A stretch of DNA of 64,000 nt, taken from positions 1 through 64,000 of the forward strand of contig JAGOMA010000028.1 in the NCBI GenBank assembly GCA_017993775.1. Direction: 5' to 3'. The notes under the pieces are model-generated. The model was not told where the DNA came from and did not search any database. It saw only the letters and a list, made by a program, of their open reading frames with translations. A program made the position numbers and the translations under genes. Origin of the DNA: Chloroflexota bacterium. GTDB lineage: Bacteria > Chloroflexota > Anaerolineae > Promineifilales > Promineifilaceae. Positions 51,371 through 60,672 of this stretch are shown here, piece after piece. Position 1 is the first letter of the stretch, and the number at the start of each line of letters is the position of its first letter.

Positions 51371-52531
51371 ATGAAAAAGATAGTGTTGGCACTCGTTATT
51401 CTTATGTTGATGCTGGCCGCCTGCCAGACCAAACCTGACCAGGTAGCCCTGAAACTGGTTGAAGCGACTAACGCCCAGGACCTGTCGAGTACTCTGGCGC
51501 TCTTCACGGAAGACGCGGTAGTAACCATCGAGGGGGCGCCGCCTTACACCGGCAAAGCAGAAATCCAAAGCTGGTTGGAAGGGATGTTTGCCGATAACTG
51601 CCAGATCGAAGAAGAGGTTGTGGCCGTAGACGGAGATGTGGTCACTGCCCACGACACGTTGACAATGGATTCCTTAAAAGCCCTGGGTGTCGCAACCGTT
51701 GATGGCAATACGGCTCTGACCATCAGAGACGGCAAGGTGCAAAAGCTGAACTTTACCTACAGCGAAACGTCGGCCGCTGCTTTGCAAGAAGCGACCATGA
51801 AGGGGCTTATTCTGAAGCAAATGGACCTGACCAACCAGGGCAAGATCGCGGAACAATTGCAAGGGTTTAAGGACGATGCCATTGTGACCATTGAGGGCAA
51901 ACCGTACTTTTACCACCAATTTGTGGGCAAAGAAGCGATTGGCGCTTTCCTGGAAGAGGAATTTGCTGGTGGCTTTCGGATTGAACCAACGGCCGTTTTA
52001 ACAGTAAACAACAATGAGGTAGTTGTGCCTACCCGCTTCGCCCTCGATGCCTTTGGCAGCATGGGGATTGAGTGGATGCTCGGCACAGATACCTATGTAT
52101 TGGAAGATGGTCAAATCCAGATTCACACCTGGACCATCAGCGAAGATAGCTTGGCGACGCTGGCCGCCATGCTGCCGCCGCCGCTGTCGGTTGAAACGCT
52201 GGCCGGAACCTGGGAATGGACCGTTGAAGGGAAAGGGTTTCGCCAGGAATATCGGCCGGATGGGACCTACGAGTTGGCGCATCTACTTGTTGGCAAATGG
52301 GCGCCCTTCGACAGCGGTGAATTCAAATTGGATGGCGCTTTGCTAACCGGCTACACCCTCACCCTGATCAGCGATGAAAAGTCGCAGCTTTGTCAGGCCG
52401 GCGCAGAGGGGCAGATCGGGGTGTTCATGAATGAAACGGGGCAGTTGGCAATTGTCCAGGGGCAAGATGAATGTTGGCAGCGGAACTTGCCGGTGAGTGA
52501 ACCCCTGTTTGGCGACCGCGTGTCGCCTTAA
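51371..52531 (+). CDS. Lipoprotein with two SnoaL/NTF2-like domains
   Basis: 386 residues with a lipobox (MLMLAAC, lipidated C18). Two NTF2-like repeats follow, near 28-130 (ATNAQDLSSTLALFTEDAVVTIEG, in pieces) and 145-265 (DLTNQGKIAEQLQGFKDDAIVTIEG), sharing the DDAIVTIEG wording, then a beta-rich C-terminal domain (~275-386). These folds bind small molecules or act as isomerases, but the substrate cannot be told. It is divergent from the giant kinase and may share its promoter gap (51198-51370). Confidence 0.82.
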   Translation: MKKIVLALVILMLMLAACQTKPDQVALKLVEATNAQDLSSTLALFTEDAVVTIEGAPPYTGKAEIQSWLEGMFADNCQIEEEVVAVDGDVVTAHDTLTMDSLKALGVATVDGNTALTIRDGKVQKLNFTYSETSAAALQEATMKGLILKQMDLTNQGKIAEQLQGFKDDAIVTIEGKPYFYHQFVGKEAIGAFLEEEFAGGFRIEPTAVLTVNNNEVVVPTRFALDAFGSMGIEWMLGTDTYVLEDGQIQIHTWTISEDSLATLAAMLPPPLSVETLAGTWEWTVEGKGFRQEYRPDGTYELAHLLVGKWAPFDSGEFKLDGALLTGYTLTLISDEKSQLCQAGAEGQIGVFMNETGQLAIVQGQDECWQRNLPVSEPLFGDRVSP

Positions 52532-52799
52532 AACGTCATTTCGGGATAGGACCGAAGCGGTCCAGAGGTTAGTCTTTTTGACAGTCGGCAGGGGAATCGC
52601 ACCCCCTGCCGACTGTCGTGCAGCCCGTTACAGTGAAAGCAAAATTCTCAATCGTAGGACAAACTTCATAACAGGGTTCATCGCTTGCAGTGTCCATGTG
52701 AGGTGTTTACTACTCTCGGTGAAACAGGTAGACCCCAAAACCGTTGACGACATTCATGTGCCAACGTTTTGTGGCGGTCGCGTGCCTATGACACGCAAA
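52532..52799. other. Gap after the lipoprotein gene, no gene
   Basis: GACAGTCGGCAGGGG (52579-52593) and CCCCTGCCGACTGTC (about 52602-52617) form a strong inverted repeat that fits a terminator, though no T-run follows. The rest contains no recognisable coding sequence. Confidence 0.5.
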
Positions 52800-53429
52800 C
52801 TAATTGCTAACCATCGGGGCTTTGCGCAACCACGTGTCATCATGAAGTTGTTCCAACATGAATCGGGCAAAATCAGCGCGAGACAATTGTGTGCCGGGAC
52901 CCTGTCCCGCATAACCTACCTTTAATTTTCCTGCTCCCGGGTTATCGTTTAGTCGAGGGGCACGGGCAAGCGTCCAATCCAGATTACTTTTTCGCACAAC
53001 AGCCACCATGCTCTGACTATCGGCAAGAATGTGCTTAGCAAACAGCCGTAACGCCAGACCAAAAAAGCGGCCTATCAGCTGCGGTTTGTCGTTTGGGTCG
53101 GTAACACCAGCCCCCGTTGCCACAATGAGCCGTTGTACATGGTGGTTTTCCATAGCCGTGACGATGTGGTCCATGCCTGCTGTCAGCGGGTTACCTGGCT
53201 TATTGCTGGTCGGCCCCAATGCGCTGATCACAGCTTCCGCACCCGCGACTGCTTCGCCAATTGCACCACGATCCTCAAGGTTGCCTTGAACAACCGTAAC
53301 CCTGTCTTGTAACCCAGTGAGCTTTGCTGGATTACGCACGTACACAGTAACCTCATGACCAGCCGCCAATGCCTGATAGACCAATTCTTTGCCGGTTCCA
53401 CCGGTGCTGCCAAAAATTGTTATTTTCAT
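52800..53429 (-). CDS. NAD(P)H-binding atypical SDR (YwnB/BVR-B-like)
   Basis: 209 residues with the nucleotide-binding start MKITIFGSTGGTGKELVYQAL (GSTGGTG at 7-13), followed by YVRNPAKL and a catalytic-like helix with VATGAGVTDPND. It belongs to the NAD(P)H-binding/NmrA-like atypical short-chain family, which includes flavin reductases and redox sensors. The gene overlaps the next upstream gene in ATGA and shares its TetR-type control region. Substrate unknown. Confidence 0.85.
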   Translation of the reverse strand: MKITIFGSTGGTGKELVYQALAAGHEVTVYVRNPAKLTGLQDRVTVVQGNLEDRGAIGEAVAGAEAVISALGPTSNKPGNPLTAGMDHIVTAMENHHVQRLIVATGAGVTDPNDKPQLIGRFFGLALRLFAKHILADSQSMVAVVRKSNLDWTLARAPRLNDNPGAGKLKVGYAGQGPGTQLSRADFARFMLEQLHDDTWLRKAPMVSN

Positions 53430-54313
53430 CGTTTTTTTGTTCCTTTTGGGTGAGTGTTTGCCCAGATTGGGGCATAGTCTTGCACAAATTGCTGAAATGA
53501 AATCGGGTCTCTTCCCAGGAATTGTTTGGCATGTGGGGTGACGGTTTCGGCTAACCCAAAGCGGGTTGTCGTGTAGATAGCCGACACAACCCCAATATAC
53601 CCAAGTGAGTATCCCCGCCTCCAGAAATGCCAGACAAAGCGCGGGAGCGAGGGATTACTGTAGCCAATAGACCGCTTCAGCTGCTGCGTCATAATCTGGG
53701 CCACCTGATAGTAATCGAGCGCCTCGCTTCCGGTTAACGGGTATGCCTGATCTTCATGACCTGACTCCGTCAAGGTTTTTGCAGCGACGGCGGCAATATC
53801 ACGCACATCGATAAAAGCTGTTTTACCTCTACCCGCGGGGATAAAAATATCATTATGCTCCTGAATATCCTGGAGATGCGTCGTACTCAGATTCTGCATA
53901 AAAAAGCCGCAGCGCAGCATAGTGCAGCTGACGGGGCTTGCCAACAGGAGCTTTTCTACTTTGGCATGTGGGACCACCTTGTTTTTTTCTGCACCCAGCA
54001 GCGAAAGAAAAACGATATGTTCTACACCCGATTGAACAGCGCAATCAATCGCGGGCTTCATATCACGCTCGATGTTGGAGATGTGGGGTGGGCGCATTAG
54101 GAACATCTTTTTCACTCCCGCAAATGCCGTTTGATATGTTGCCGGGTCTGTAAAATCAAATATGTGCCAGGGGACGGGAGCAGGCAATCTTTTGGCATCG
54201 TCCTCTGAAACAACTGCTGCCCGAACCAGATGCTGCTGTTCGTATAATGTTTTGATAATTTCCTGACCGACATTACCGGTTGCGCCTGTGACTAAAATAG
54301 GGTGTGATTTCAT
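53426..54313 (-). CDS. NmrA-like NAD(P)-binding protein (QorB-like)
   Basis: 295 residues. The nucleotide-binding motif is VTGATGNVGQEIIKTL (residues 8-23), with FIDVRDIAAVAAKTLTE near 170 and a Pro-rich end. This fits the NmrA/quinone-oxidoreductase-2 (QorB) family, which often reduces quinones or senses redox state. It is the first gene after a TAGACCAGTC operator and is co-transcribed with the smaller SDR gene. The ACGGCCGT motif is absent from this gene pair, unlike nearly every neighbour. Confidence 0.85.
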   Translation of the reverse strand: MKSHPILVTGATGNVGQEIIKTLYEQQHLVRAAVVSEDDAKRLPAPVPWHIFDFTDPATYQTAFAGVKKMFLMRPPHISNIERDMKPAIDCAVQSGVEHIVFLSLLGAEKNKVVPHAKVEKLLLASPVSCTMLRCGFFMQNLSTTHLQDIQEHNDIFIPAGRGKTAFIDVRDIAAVAAKTLTESGHEDQAYPLTGSEALDYYQVAQIMTQQLKRSIGYSNPSLPRFVWHFWRRGYSLGYIGVVSAIYTTTRFGLAETVTPHAKQFLGRDPISFQQFVQDYAPIWANTHPKGTKKR

Positions 54314-54352
54314 AATTTACTAGACCAGTCTGTATAATATAGTCAAAAAAAA
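54314..54352 (-). promoter_or_regulatory. Promoter/operator of the QorB-like operon
   Basis: The gap contains TAGACCAGTC (54321-54330), nearly the same as the TAGACCGGTCA sequence in the tetR promoter at 54941-54951. TTGACT (complement of 54341-54346) is a good -35 box. A repressor bound here would overlap the start of transcription. Confidence 0.6.
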
Positions 54353-54913
54353 TCAAGCCTGTAGCAGCATCTCCAACTCTGCGGCTGCGTTTAACAGGGG
54401 GGTGACAGTGCGCTCGGTCCGACTCAGAATAATCGCGCCTTCGATGAGGGCAATGGTAACGGAGGCTAACTGTCGAGAGCGGGTGACTGGGAAGCCATCT
54501 GCCAACAATTTCGTTTCAATAATAGTTTGCCATTGCTGGTAGGCTCGCTGACAGGCCGTGTTCAAGCGTTCGTTGGTAGAGGCAGCCTCCATAGCAACGG
54601 CCGTTATCGGCCCTCCGGCTTGATAACCAGACTCATGAACGTATTGGGATAATTGGCGTAAGAACGCTGGAATTGCCCCGGTGGCATTTTCATGAGCGTC
54701 CATGCCCTCTTGCAGCCGCCTGGCAATAATTTTGCTTGTGTAATCAATTGCTTCTTCCACCAGTTCATCTTTGCCATCTGGGAAATAGTAATATAATGAA
54801 CCTTTCGGGGCTTCGCTTTCCGCAAGTATCTGCTTAATGCCCGTGGCATGATACCCTTGTATTTCAATCAGTTGGCAAGTTGATTGGATAATCTGTTCTC
54901 GTTTTGAATTCAT
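54353..54913 (-). CDS. TetR/AcrR-family repressor
   Basis: 186 residues from the ATG at 54913, preceded by AAAGGA. The N-terminal helix-turn-helix is typical (REQIIQSTCQLIEIQGYHATGIKQIL in pieces, then GSLYYYFPDGKDELV near 38-52), and the C-terminal part is a ligand-binding helix bundle of the LmrA/YxaF type (AFLRQLSQYVHESGYQAGGPI, AVAMEAASTNERL). Operators in its own promoter and in front of the QorB-like operon share TAGACCRGTC, so it should repress both. The ligand may be a quinone or electrophile, as for NemR-like relatives. Confidence 0.9.
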   Translation of the reverse strand: MNSKREQIIQSTCQLIEIQGYHATGIKQILAESEAPKGSLYYYFPDGKDELVEEAIDYTSKIIARRLQEGMDAHENATGAIPAFLRQLSQYVHESGYQAGGPITAVAMEAASTNERLNTACQRAYQQWQTIIETKLLADGFPVTRSRQLASVTIALIEGAIILSRTERTVTPLLNAAAELEMLLQA

Positions 54914-54963
54914 CACAAATTCCTTTAGCAATGATTATAATGACCGGTCTATAAAATTACAAG
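54914..54963 (-). promoter_or_regulatory. tetR promoter with operator in the spacer
   Basis: On the minus strand TTGTAA (complement of 54957-54962) and TATAAT (complement of 54934-54939) stand exactly 17 bases apart, and the palindrome GACCGGTC (54942-54949) lies in the spacer. This is a textbook autorepressed TetR promoter. Confidence 0.75.
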
Positions 54964-55243
54964 AATACACACAAATGTTTTTAAAATTTGCTGTAATTAT
55001 CAACAGCAGCTTAAATACTAACAACTTACATGAGCCAAATACGCTTGGCAAATGACTCTTCAATAACTTTGGTGCAAAAACTTTCACGGGACAAGTAATG
55101 AGGTTAGGCTGTGACTCCTGAAATCATATTTGGTCAGGCAAGCCTTGAATTACTCAGGATTAGGATGCTTTATTCGCTGCTATTGCCCCAAAGATGACGA
55201 AGAGCCAAACGGGTGAACCCCACGACCACAAGGGAAGGCAACC
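54964..55243. other. Gap between the TetR gene and the helicase, no gene
   Basis: AT-rich near 54964-55090, with no inverted repeat longer than about 8 bases recognised. The frame just before 55244 carries AGGGAAGGCAACC, a usable ribosome site for the helicase. Confidence 0.35.
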
Positions 55244-57031
55244 ATGACTCAGGAATCCCCATCACGCAAAGCCCGCTTCCTGAACGACCTCAAAGACCTG
55301 GTGCTGACGGAAACGGCCGTACAGCGCCAACAAGTCCACACCCATTGGGAAAAACCCCTCGCCAGCCGCGTCGCCGATGGCTACGCCATAGACGGCGTCG
55401 CCCTCCAGGAAATCCGCGACGATGAACTGGTAGCCCTTAGCTGCAGCCGCAACATCTCCCGCTTTCGCCCCGGCGACATCCTCTGCCTCAGCCGGAACGA
55501 CCCCTTCGCCCACGACAGCGTCATGGTCAATCTGGTCGAAGACGAGGAAACCGAACTGCTCATCTCCTGCGATGGCTTTGTGGATTGGGACAGCGTATTT
55601 GCCCAAAAGACAGGCTGGACGCTGGACATCGGCCTGCTGGATTTAAGCGGTTATATCCTCAGCGCTCTGGCCGAAGCTGGCGATAGCGACATTGGCCGCG
55701 AGCGAATTCTGCCCCTGCTCATGGCGGAAATAGAACCCGGGATTGACCCGGTCCTGTACGCGCAAGGGCTGGACATTGGCGAAACCCAGGAACTCAATTG
55801 GGATCAGGGGGAAGCGCTGGCCAACGCCTATGCCACCGACCTGGCCTATCTGGTGCAGGGGCCGCCGGGCACAGGCAAAACCAGGGTGCTGGCCGCCCTG
55901 GCCCGCGCCTTAGCCTATGACGGCGAGCGCGTCCTGATTTGCTCCTTCACCCATCGAGCCATCAACAACGCCCTCAACGCCCTGGTAAAGCTGGACCCCG
56001 AACTCGGCGTGATTAAAGTCGGCCACCCGCTTCAGGCGCAAGATTTGCAGGCGTCCAATTACGAAAATTTTCACGAGTCCCCCCTGGCCGACGAGAGCGG
56101 CGGCTACGTTGTCGGCGCTACGCCCTTTGCGCCGCGCACAAAGCGGCTTCAGTCGGTGGAGTTTGACACGGTTATCTTCGACGAGGCGAGCCAGGTCACG
56201 CTGCCTTTGGCGGTGATGGGCATGTTGGCGGGGCATAAGTACATTTTTTTTGGCGACCAGAAGCAGCTGCCGCCAGTGCTGACCACGCGGCTGACCGGCG
56301 GGGCGCTGCGCGATTCGATCTTCGGCTATCTGGCGGGCAAGAATTTTGACAAGATGCTGACGGAAACGTACCGCCTGAATGACGCGCTGACGGCGTGGCC
56401 GAGCGCGCAGTTTTATGATGGCTTGTTAACGGCCGTGCCCGCCGCCGCCCAGCGCCGCATCCACTATCCCACACCGCCCGCAAGACTGGCGGCCATCTTG
56501 CACCCCGACGAACCCAAGGTGTTTTGGGATCTGGCCCATCACAACAACACTGTCTACAGCACCAAAGAGGCGTATGTCGTTGTGGACCTCATCACCACGC
56601 TGCTGGCCAGTGGCATTGCCGCCGAGGAGATTGGCGTGGTGGCGCCATATCGGGCGCAGGGGCGGGTGATTCGTCATTTGCTGCGCGAGTATGTGCCGGA
56701 AACGGCCGTGCGCCGCCATATCGTCGTGGATACCGTCGAACGCATGCAAGGGCAGGAGCGCGAGGTCATCATCCTTTCGCTGACCACCTCCAACCCCGGC
56801 TTTGCCGCCAACGTGGCCGATTTCTTCTTTCAACCGGAGCGGCTCAATGTGGCCATCACCCGGCCGCGCAGCAAACTCATCATCGTCGGCAGCCGCTTTG
56901 TCCTCAACACGCAAACCCCAGACCTGGCGCTGCAAGAGACGGTACGGCTTTTAGAAAACCTGCTGGAAACCTGCGCCTATTTTGACGACCAGCACGACGG
57001 CACGGTCCAATTGTGGGAGAGCGAGTATTGA
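55244..57031 (+). CDS. Superfamily I DNA/RNA helicase (UPF1/Dna2-like AAA_11-AAA_12)
   Basis: 595 residues. Motif I is VQGPPGTGKTRVLAAL near 204-219, motif II VIFDEASQVTLPLA near 310, motif III FGDQKQLPPV near 338, and the second core has VVDTVERMQGQEREVIILSLT and RLNVAITRPRSKLIIVG near 548. These are the UPF1-like SF1 helicase motifs. The N-terminal ~190 residues are an unfamiliar domain. Such helicases occur in repair and in several antiphage systems; here the neighbours are a second helicase and decayed HNH genes, so a defence role is only a possibility. Confidence 0.9.
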   Translation: MTQESPSRKARFLNDLKDLVLTETAVQRQQVHTHWEKPLASRVADGYAIDGVALQEIRDDELVALSCSRNISRFRPGDILCLSRNDPFAHDSVMVNLVEDEETELLISCDGFVDWDSVFAQKTGWTLDIGLLDLSGYILSALAEAGDSDIGRERILPLLMAEIEPGIDPVLYAQGLDIGETQELNWDQGEALANAYATDLAYLVQGPPGTGKTRVLAALARALAYDGERVLICSFTHRAINNALNALVKLDPELGVIKVGHPLQAQDLQASNYENFHESPLADESGGYVVGATPFAPRTKRLQSVEFDTVIFDEASQVTLPLAVMGMLAGHKYIFFGDQKQLPPVLTTRLTGGALRDSIFGYLAGKNFDKMLTETYRLNDALTAWPSAQFYDGLLTAVPAAAQRRIHYPTPPARLAAILHPDEPKVFWDLAHHNNTVYSTKEAYVVVDLITTLLASGIAAEEIGVVAPYRAQGRVIRHLLREYVPETAVRRHIVVDTVERMQGQEREVIILSLTTSNPGFAANVADFFFQPERLNVAITRPRSKLIIVGSRFVLNTQTPDLALQETVRLLENLLETCAYFDDQHDGTVQLWESEY

Positions 57032-57041
57032 ATGATTTCCG

Positions 57042-57248
57042 TTATTGCGATGGAATGTGGGGATGGCGGCTAAACAAACGCTCTTCTTCGCGCATAGAAT
57101 GCTTCAGGAGGCGGTTCATTTTAACGCGGTTCGAGTCGCCATGAAAGGTTGCCGCCTGCCCAAGGTGCGACAACCCACAATATTCACAACGATTTTGGGC
57201 GCGACTGACAATTAATTGGCGCAAATCATCGGGGATATAGGTGATGAA
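57042..57248 (-). pseudogene. HNH endonuclease with internal deletion
   Basis: The minus strand reads ITYIPDDLRQLIVSRAQNRCEYCGL...ATFH, the N-terminal part of a common HNH-type endonuclease, and then jumps straight to VKMNRLLKHSMREEERLFSRHP, which is the usual C-terminal end. The central HNH residues and zinc cysteines are missing, so about 100 residues were lost in frame. No good start codon precedes the remnant, apart from a TTG. It directly follows a frameshifted small gene. Confidence 0.7.
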
Positions 57249-57451
57249 TCAATTGAGCAATCGTTGCGACTTTAACTTTAGCAAAGACAAAAACTCGGCC
57301 AATTCAACCAGACCCTCGGCCTCGTTACGTTCAGCCACAGTTAATTTCTCTCCAGCATCCTGGCGATCCAACAATGTTTGCAGGCGCTGTGCTCTACAGC
57401 TGCGGGTCATTCAAACCGAACCAGTTCGCTTTCAATAATCAGTTGCATCAT
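57249..57451 (-). pseudogene. Small antitoxin-like gene, frameshifted
   Basis: After a perfect AGGAGG site (complement of 57455-57460) the frame starts MMQLIIESELVRFE and stops at a TGA; the continuation LQTLLDRQDAGEKLTVAERNEAEGLVELAEFL lies in another frame and runs to a TGA at 57249-57251. The joined sequence resembles small proteins that commonly precede HNH genes in Chloroflexota. One insertion or deletion near 57405 explains it. Both members of the pair are therefore broken. Confidence 0.65.
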
Positions 57452-57562
57452 AAGCCTCCTATCCTTGCATTATTGTATAAATTTCTAAACCGACGGTAGA
57501 CCTGACAATTTATTCGATGTCTTTTCTGATAAAATTTTCACTGTCGGGTAATTTCCAAAATC

Positions 57563-59584
57563 ATGGCTCAACTCATTCCATCCACACCTATTCAAGGCTC
57601 CGCGACAGAAACGATTCGTCTGTTTCATCTGCTCAAGCGGCTGCCCGACGACTTCGTTATCATTCAGCGGCTGCCGGCATTGCATGGCGCTGGCCCAGAC
57701 TTTTTGCTGCTGCAGGCCAATCGGGTGTTGTTCCTGGCTGTCGCGGCAGCCACACCGCAAGAAGCGGAACGCGCCGGGCAGATGGGTTTGTTTGGCGGCG
57801 AAGTACGGCCGTTAGGCGAAGAGGCACAACAGCGGCTGACTGGCTTCGCGCATCGTCTGGAATCCCACTTGCCGGCCGCTATCCTTTTCCCTAACCTCAG
57901 CCAAAGGCAGATGGGTGAACGCCCTGCACTGAGTACCTCGATGAACTCGGCGCAGGCTGAGGCGCAACGGCCGTTCACAGCCAGCGCCATTTGGGTCAGC
58001 AAGGAAACCCTCACCCCCGACCGTCTGACCGCCTGGCTGGACGACCAATTGTCTGCGCCGCTCCCCGACCCGCAAATCGCCCGTATCCGCGAACTATTCA
58101 CGCCGGAAGTGATGGTGCCCGCCGCCTTTACCGTGCGCCAACCCATCGAGCGGCACACCGCCGCGGAGCTGGGCGGTTACCTGCTCGATTACGATCAGGA
58201 ATTTGCCCTTAAACTCGACCTGAACCTGCCCGAAACAGCCCAAACCACAGCCCGCGATTTCCAACTGCGGCTGATTAACGGCGTGGCCGGCAGCGGTAAA
58301 TCGCTCATTGTCATTTACCGCGCCCATATGCTGCGCCAGCTGTTCCCGCGCAAACGCATTCTCATTCTTACCCACAACCGCGCCCTGATTCATGATTTGC
58401 GCCGTCGGTACAAACACCTCAGTCAGGGCAAAGGCGGCGTGCAGATGTATACCTTTATGGGGTGGTGTCGCCGCCATTGGCCGCAAACGGAAACGTGGCG
58501 CAAACCGATCAGCCATCGGGAACGGCTGCTGTTAGCGATGCAGATTGGGCATGAGCAGTTAAGGGATACGGCCGTTTCCGAGCACATGCTGCTAGAGGAA
58601 ATAGACTGGTACAAAGACCGCCTGTTATTCAGCCGGGAAGATTACCTGGCCGCCGATCGCGCCGGACGCGGTTTTGCCCTGAGTCCAGCCATGCGCCACC
58701 GCCTGTTTGACGCTATGTCCACTTATGAGGAGCAGTTGCAGCAGCGCCGCCTGATAGATTGGGGCGACGTGCCGCGTCAGTTATGGCATTTATGGCACAA
58801 TGGCGACGTGGCGCTGCCCCGTTACGACATCATCCTGATAGACGAAGCCCAATTCTTTGCCCCGCTCTGGTTTGAAATCATCAAGCGCATTTTGACCCCC
58901 GATACCGGCCACCTGTTCCTGGTAGCCGATGCCAGCCAGGGCTTCCTCAAGCGGGGACAATCCTGGCTTTCCAGTGGCCTTGATGTGCGCGGGCGTGTCC
59001 ATCGGCTGCACAAAAGCTACCGCACCACCCGCGAAATCCTCGATTTTGCCACCTTGCTTTATCGCAACCGGCTGCCCGAGGAGGATGAGGAAATTGTCGT
59101 CCCTGATTTGGCCCACATGCCCAACGGCGTCTTGCCGGTTGTCATCCCTTTGACCAGTCCACAAGACGAGACGACGCGGGTGATCAATGAGATCCGTCAA
59201 TTGGCCCAGGGAGGCGTGCCCTGGAAAAACATTCTGCTCATTCATGCCAGCGGCGACAAAGTTGGGCAAATTTTGACGCGAGTGAACCAGGTGTTTGGGG
59301 TGGGAACGGCCGTTGACCCCGGCCACACCGATCCCCAAAACCAGATCCGCGTCTGCTCCCTCAACGCGGCCACCGGACTGGAAAGCCCCATTGTCTTTCT
59401 CATGGGGGCGCATGAATTATACGAGCAGGAGCAGAGCGTCCGCCTCTCGGATGAGGAACGGGTGGAACTCATCCGCGTCAATACGCGCAAGCTGTACATG
59501 GCGATCACTCGCGCCGGGCAGCGACTGGTCATCACGTATGTTGGGCCACTGCCAGAGATGTTTAAGCAATCAGGTAGTTGTTGA
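57563..59584 (+). CDS. Superfamily I (UvrD/Rep-like) helicase with N-terminal nuclease-like domain
   Basis: 673 residues. Residues ~1-190 resemble a NERD/restriction-type domain (IQRLPALHGAGPDFLLLQANRVLFLAVAAAT, in pieces), but the catalytic residues are not certain. Motif I is GVAGSGKSLIVIYRAH near 246, motif Ia ILILTHNRALIHDL, motif II ILIDEAQFFAPLWF near 422, and motif VI LYMAITRAGQRLVI near 643, with VCSLNAATGLESPIVFL before it. It is a DNA helicase-like ATPase of unknown role, separated from the first helicase only by the two decayed genes. Confidence 0.88.
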   Translation: MAQLIPSTPIQGSATETIRLFHLLKRLPDDFVIIQRLPALHGAGPDFLLLQANRVLFLAVAAATPQEAERAGQMGLFGGEVRPLGEEAQQRLTGFAHRLESHLPAAILFPNLSQRQMGERPALSTSMNSAQAEAQRPFTASAIWVSKETLTPDRLTAWLDDQLSAPLPDPQIARIRELFTPEVMVPAAFTVRQPIERHTAAELGGYLLDYDQEFALKLDLNLPETAQTTARDFQLRLINGVAGSGKSLIVIYRAHMLRQLFPRKRILILTHNRALIHDLRRRYKHLSQGKGGVQMYTFMGWCRRHWPQTETWRKPISHRERLLLAMQIGHEQLRDTAVSEHMLLEEIDWYKDRLLFSREDYLAADRAGRGFALSPAMRHRLFDAMSTYEEQLQQRRLIDWGDVPRQLWHLWHNGDVALPRYDIILIDEAQFFAPLWFEIIKRILTPDTGHLFLVADASQGFLKRGQSWLSSGLDVRGRVHRLHKSYRTTREILDFATLLYRNRLPEEDEEIVVPDLAHMPNGVLPVVIPLTSPQDETTRVINEIRQLAQGGVPWKNILLIHASGDKVGQILTRVNQVFGVGTAVDPGHTDPQNQIRVCSLNAATGLESPIVFLMGAHELYEQEQSVRLSDEERVELIRVNTRKLYMAITRAGQRLVITYVGPLPEMFKQSGSC

Positions 59585-60672
59585 ACGCGCCATCTGCTAA
59601 CAAAACAACAGTGCGGAGTCAGGCGCTGCGACAGAGAGGACACGGCCGTTCGCCTCTAGGCCCATCCCCCATTTTCTGCTACAGCCCTCCACGAAGTCCT
59701 ATTGGTTGACAGGTTGCTGCCCACTGCCGGCATAGGCGGCATCGCCCGGCTGCTCATCGATGTGGACAAGGTTAACCAAAACCACGCCGGCGAAATCACC
59801 TTGAGCGGCGGCCTGGCAATGATCGGCATCAGCAACGGCCGTGCGTCCCATCTAAGGCGCCTGTTGGCCGGCCATCCTGTCGAAACGCGCCACGTTTTTT
59901 AGTTCTCACCATCCCAAGCCATTCCGCAACGTGAAGAACCTGCTGCAATGGGGAGGCTGTTTCGGTCAACAATTGTGTGACCAAAAGCGGAGCCTCCTGC
60001 ATATGTCGCTCCGATGCTGCCGTTGTAGCATAAGTGGAATGGGGTTCCCCCATAGTGCTTCAGTGAGTATTTCAATGACACAAGTTCAATACCGCCGCCT
60101 CTTCAGCCCGATAAGCTGTTCTTGCTAGAGGAAATTCAGGTAGCACATCGAAATGGCTAAACTAACTCTCCAATGTGGCACATTTTCTGCCGTATTCTGA
60201 TTTTGGACCTAGCGGGGGGGGGAAGTAGGGGCAACGGCCGTTTCGGTTTGTCTCAGCGCTAGCTATTGGCTGATGGTGGCATGGTTGAAAAAGTGTGCGG
60301 AGGGGGAAACGGCCGTTTGCCGTCTGCGGCTACCTCTTGCCCAACGGCCGTTCGCAGGTACAACTCATGCCATTGATGCGGGGCAAAATCAGCAAAATCA
60401 GATTCAACTCAATCAGACGATGCCCGAATATGTTATACTACAAACTATCTGCTCTAGTTGCTAAGCTGGACAGTTAACCTTCTGAAGGAGCCATCTCTAA
60501 CCCCATCTTTCCCTGCGCCGCAGGTTCCTGTCCATCGAAGGTAGGAGCCACGGTGACAATCAAGCCCCTGTCCTTTGTGGACCTCTGTTGGGAAGGCTCT
60601 AAACGGCCGTCTCCCTCGCGCACACTAACCCCCCGTGACCGGCCTTCGCAGACGTTTTGCCCGGAGGTCATG
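59585..60672. other. Long gap without a convincing gene
   Basis: These 1.1 kb carry at least six ACGGCCGT palindromes (for example near 59641, 59833, 60233, 60310, 60343 and 60602). Open frames on either strand around 59700-59900 (one ending RHVF, the other ending GQQPVNQ on the minus strand) are short and not recognised. A run of nine G lies near 60214. The region is best read as decayed sequence or an extended leader. Confidence 0.35.

Noticed and set aside
51198-51392. 65-residue N-terminal extension of the giant kinase
   Set aside because: It overlaps the divergent lipoprotein gene and has no family match; the ATG at 51197 has a ribosome site and begins the winged-helix domain.
59702-59902. 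66-codon plus-strand frame and an overlapping minus-strand frame
   Set aside because: Neither matches a known family, both are short, and each contains the iterated palindrome, which inflates open frames.
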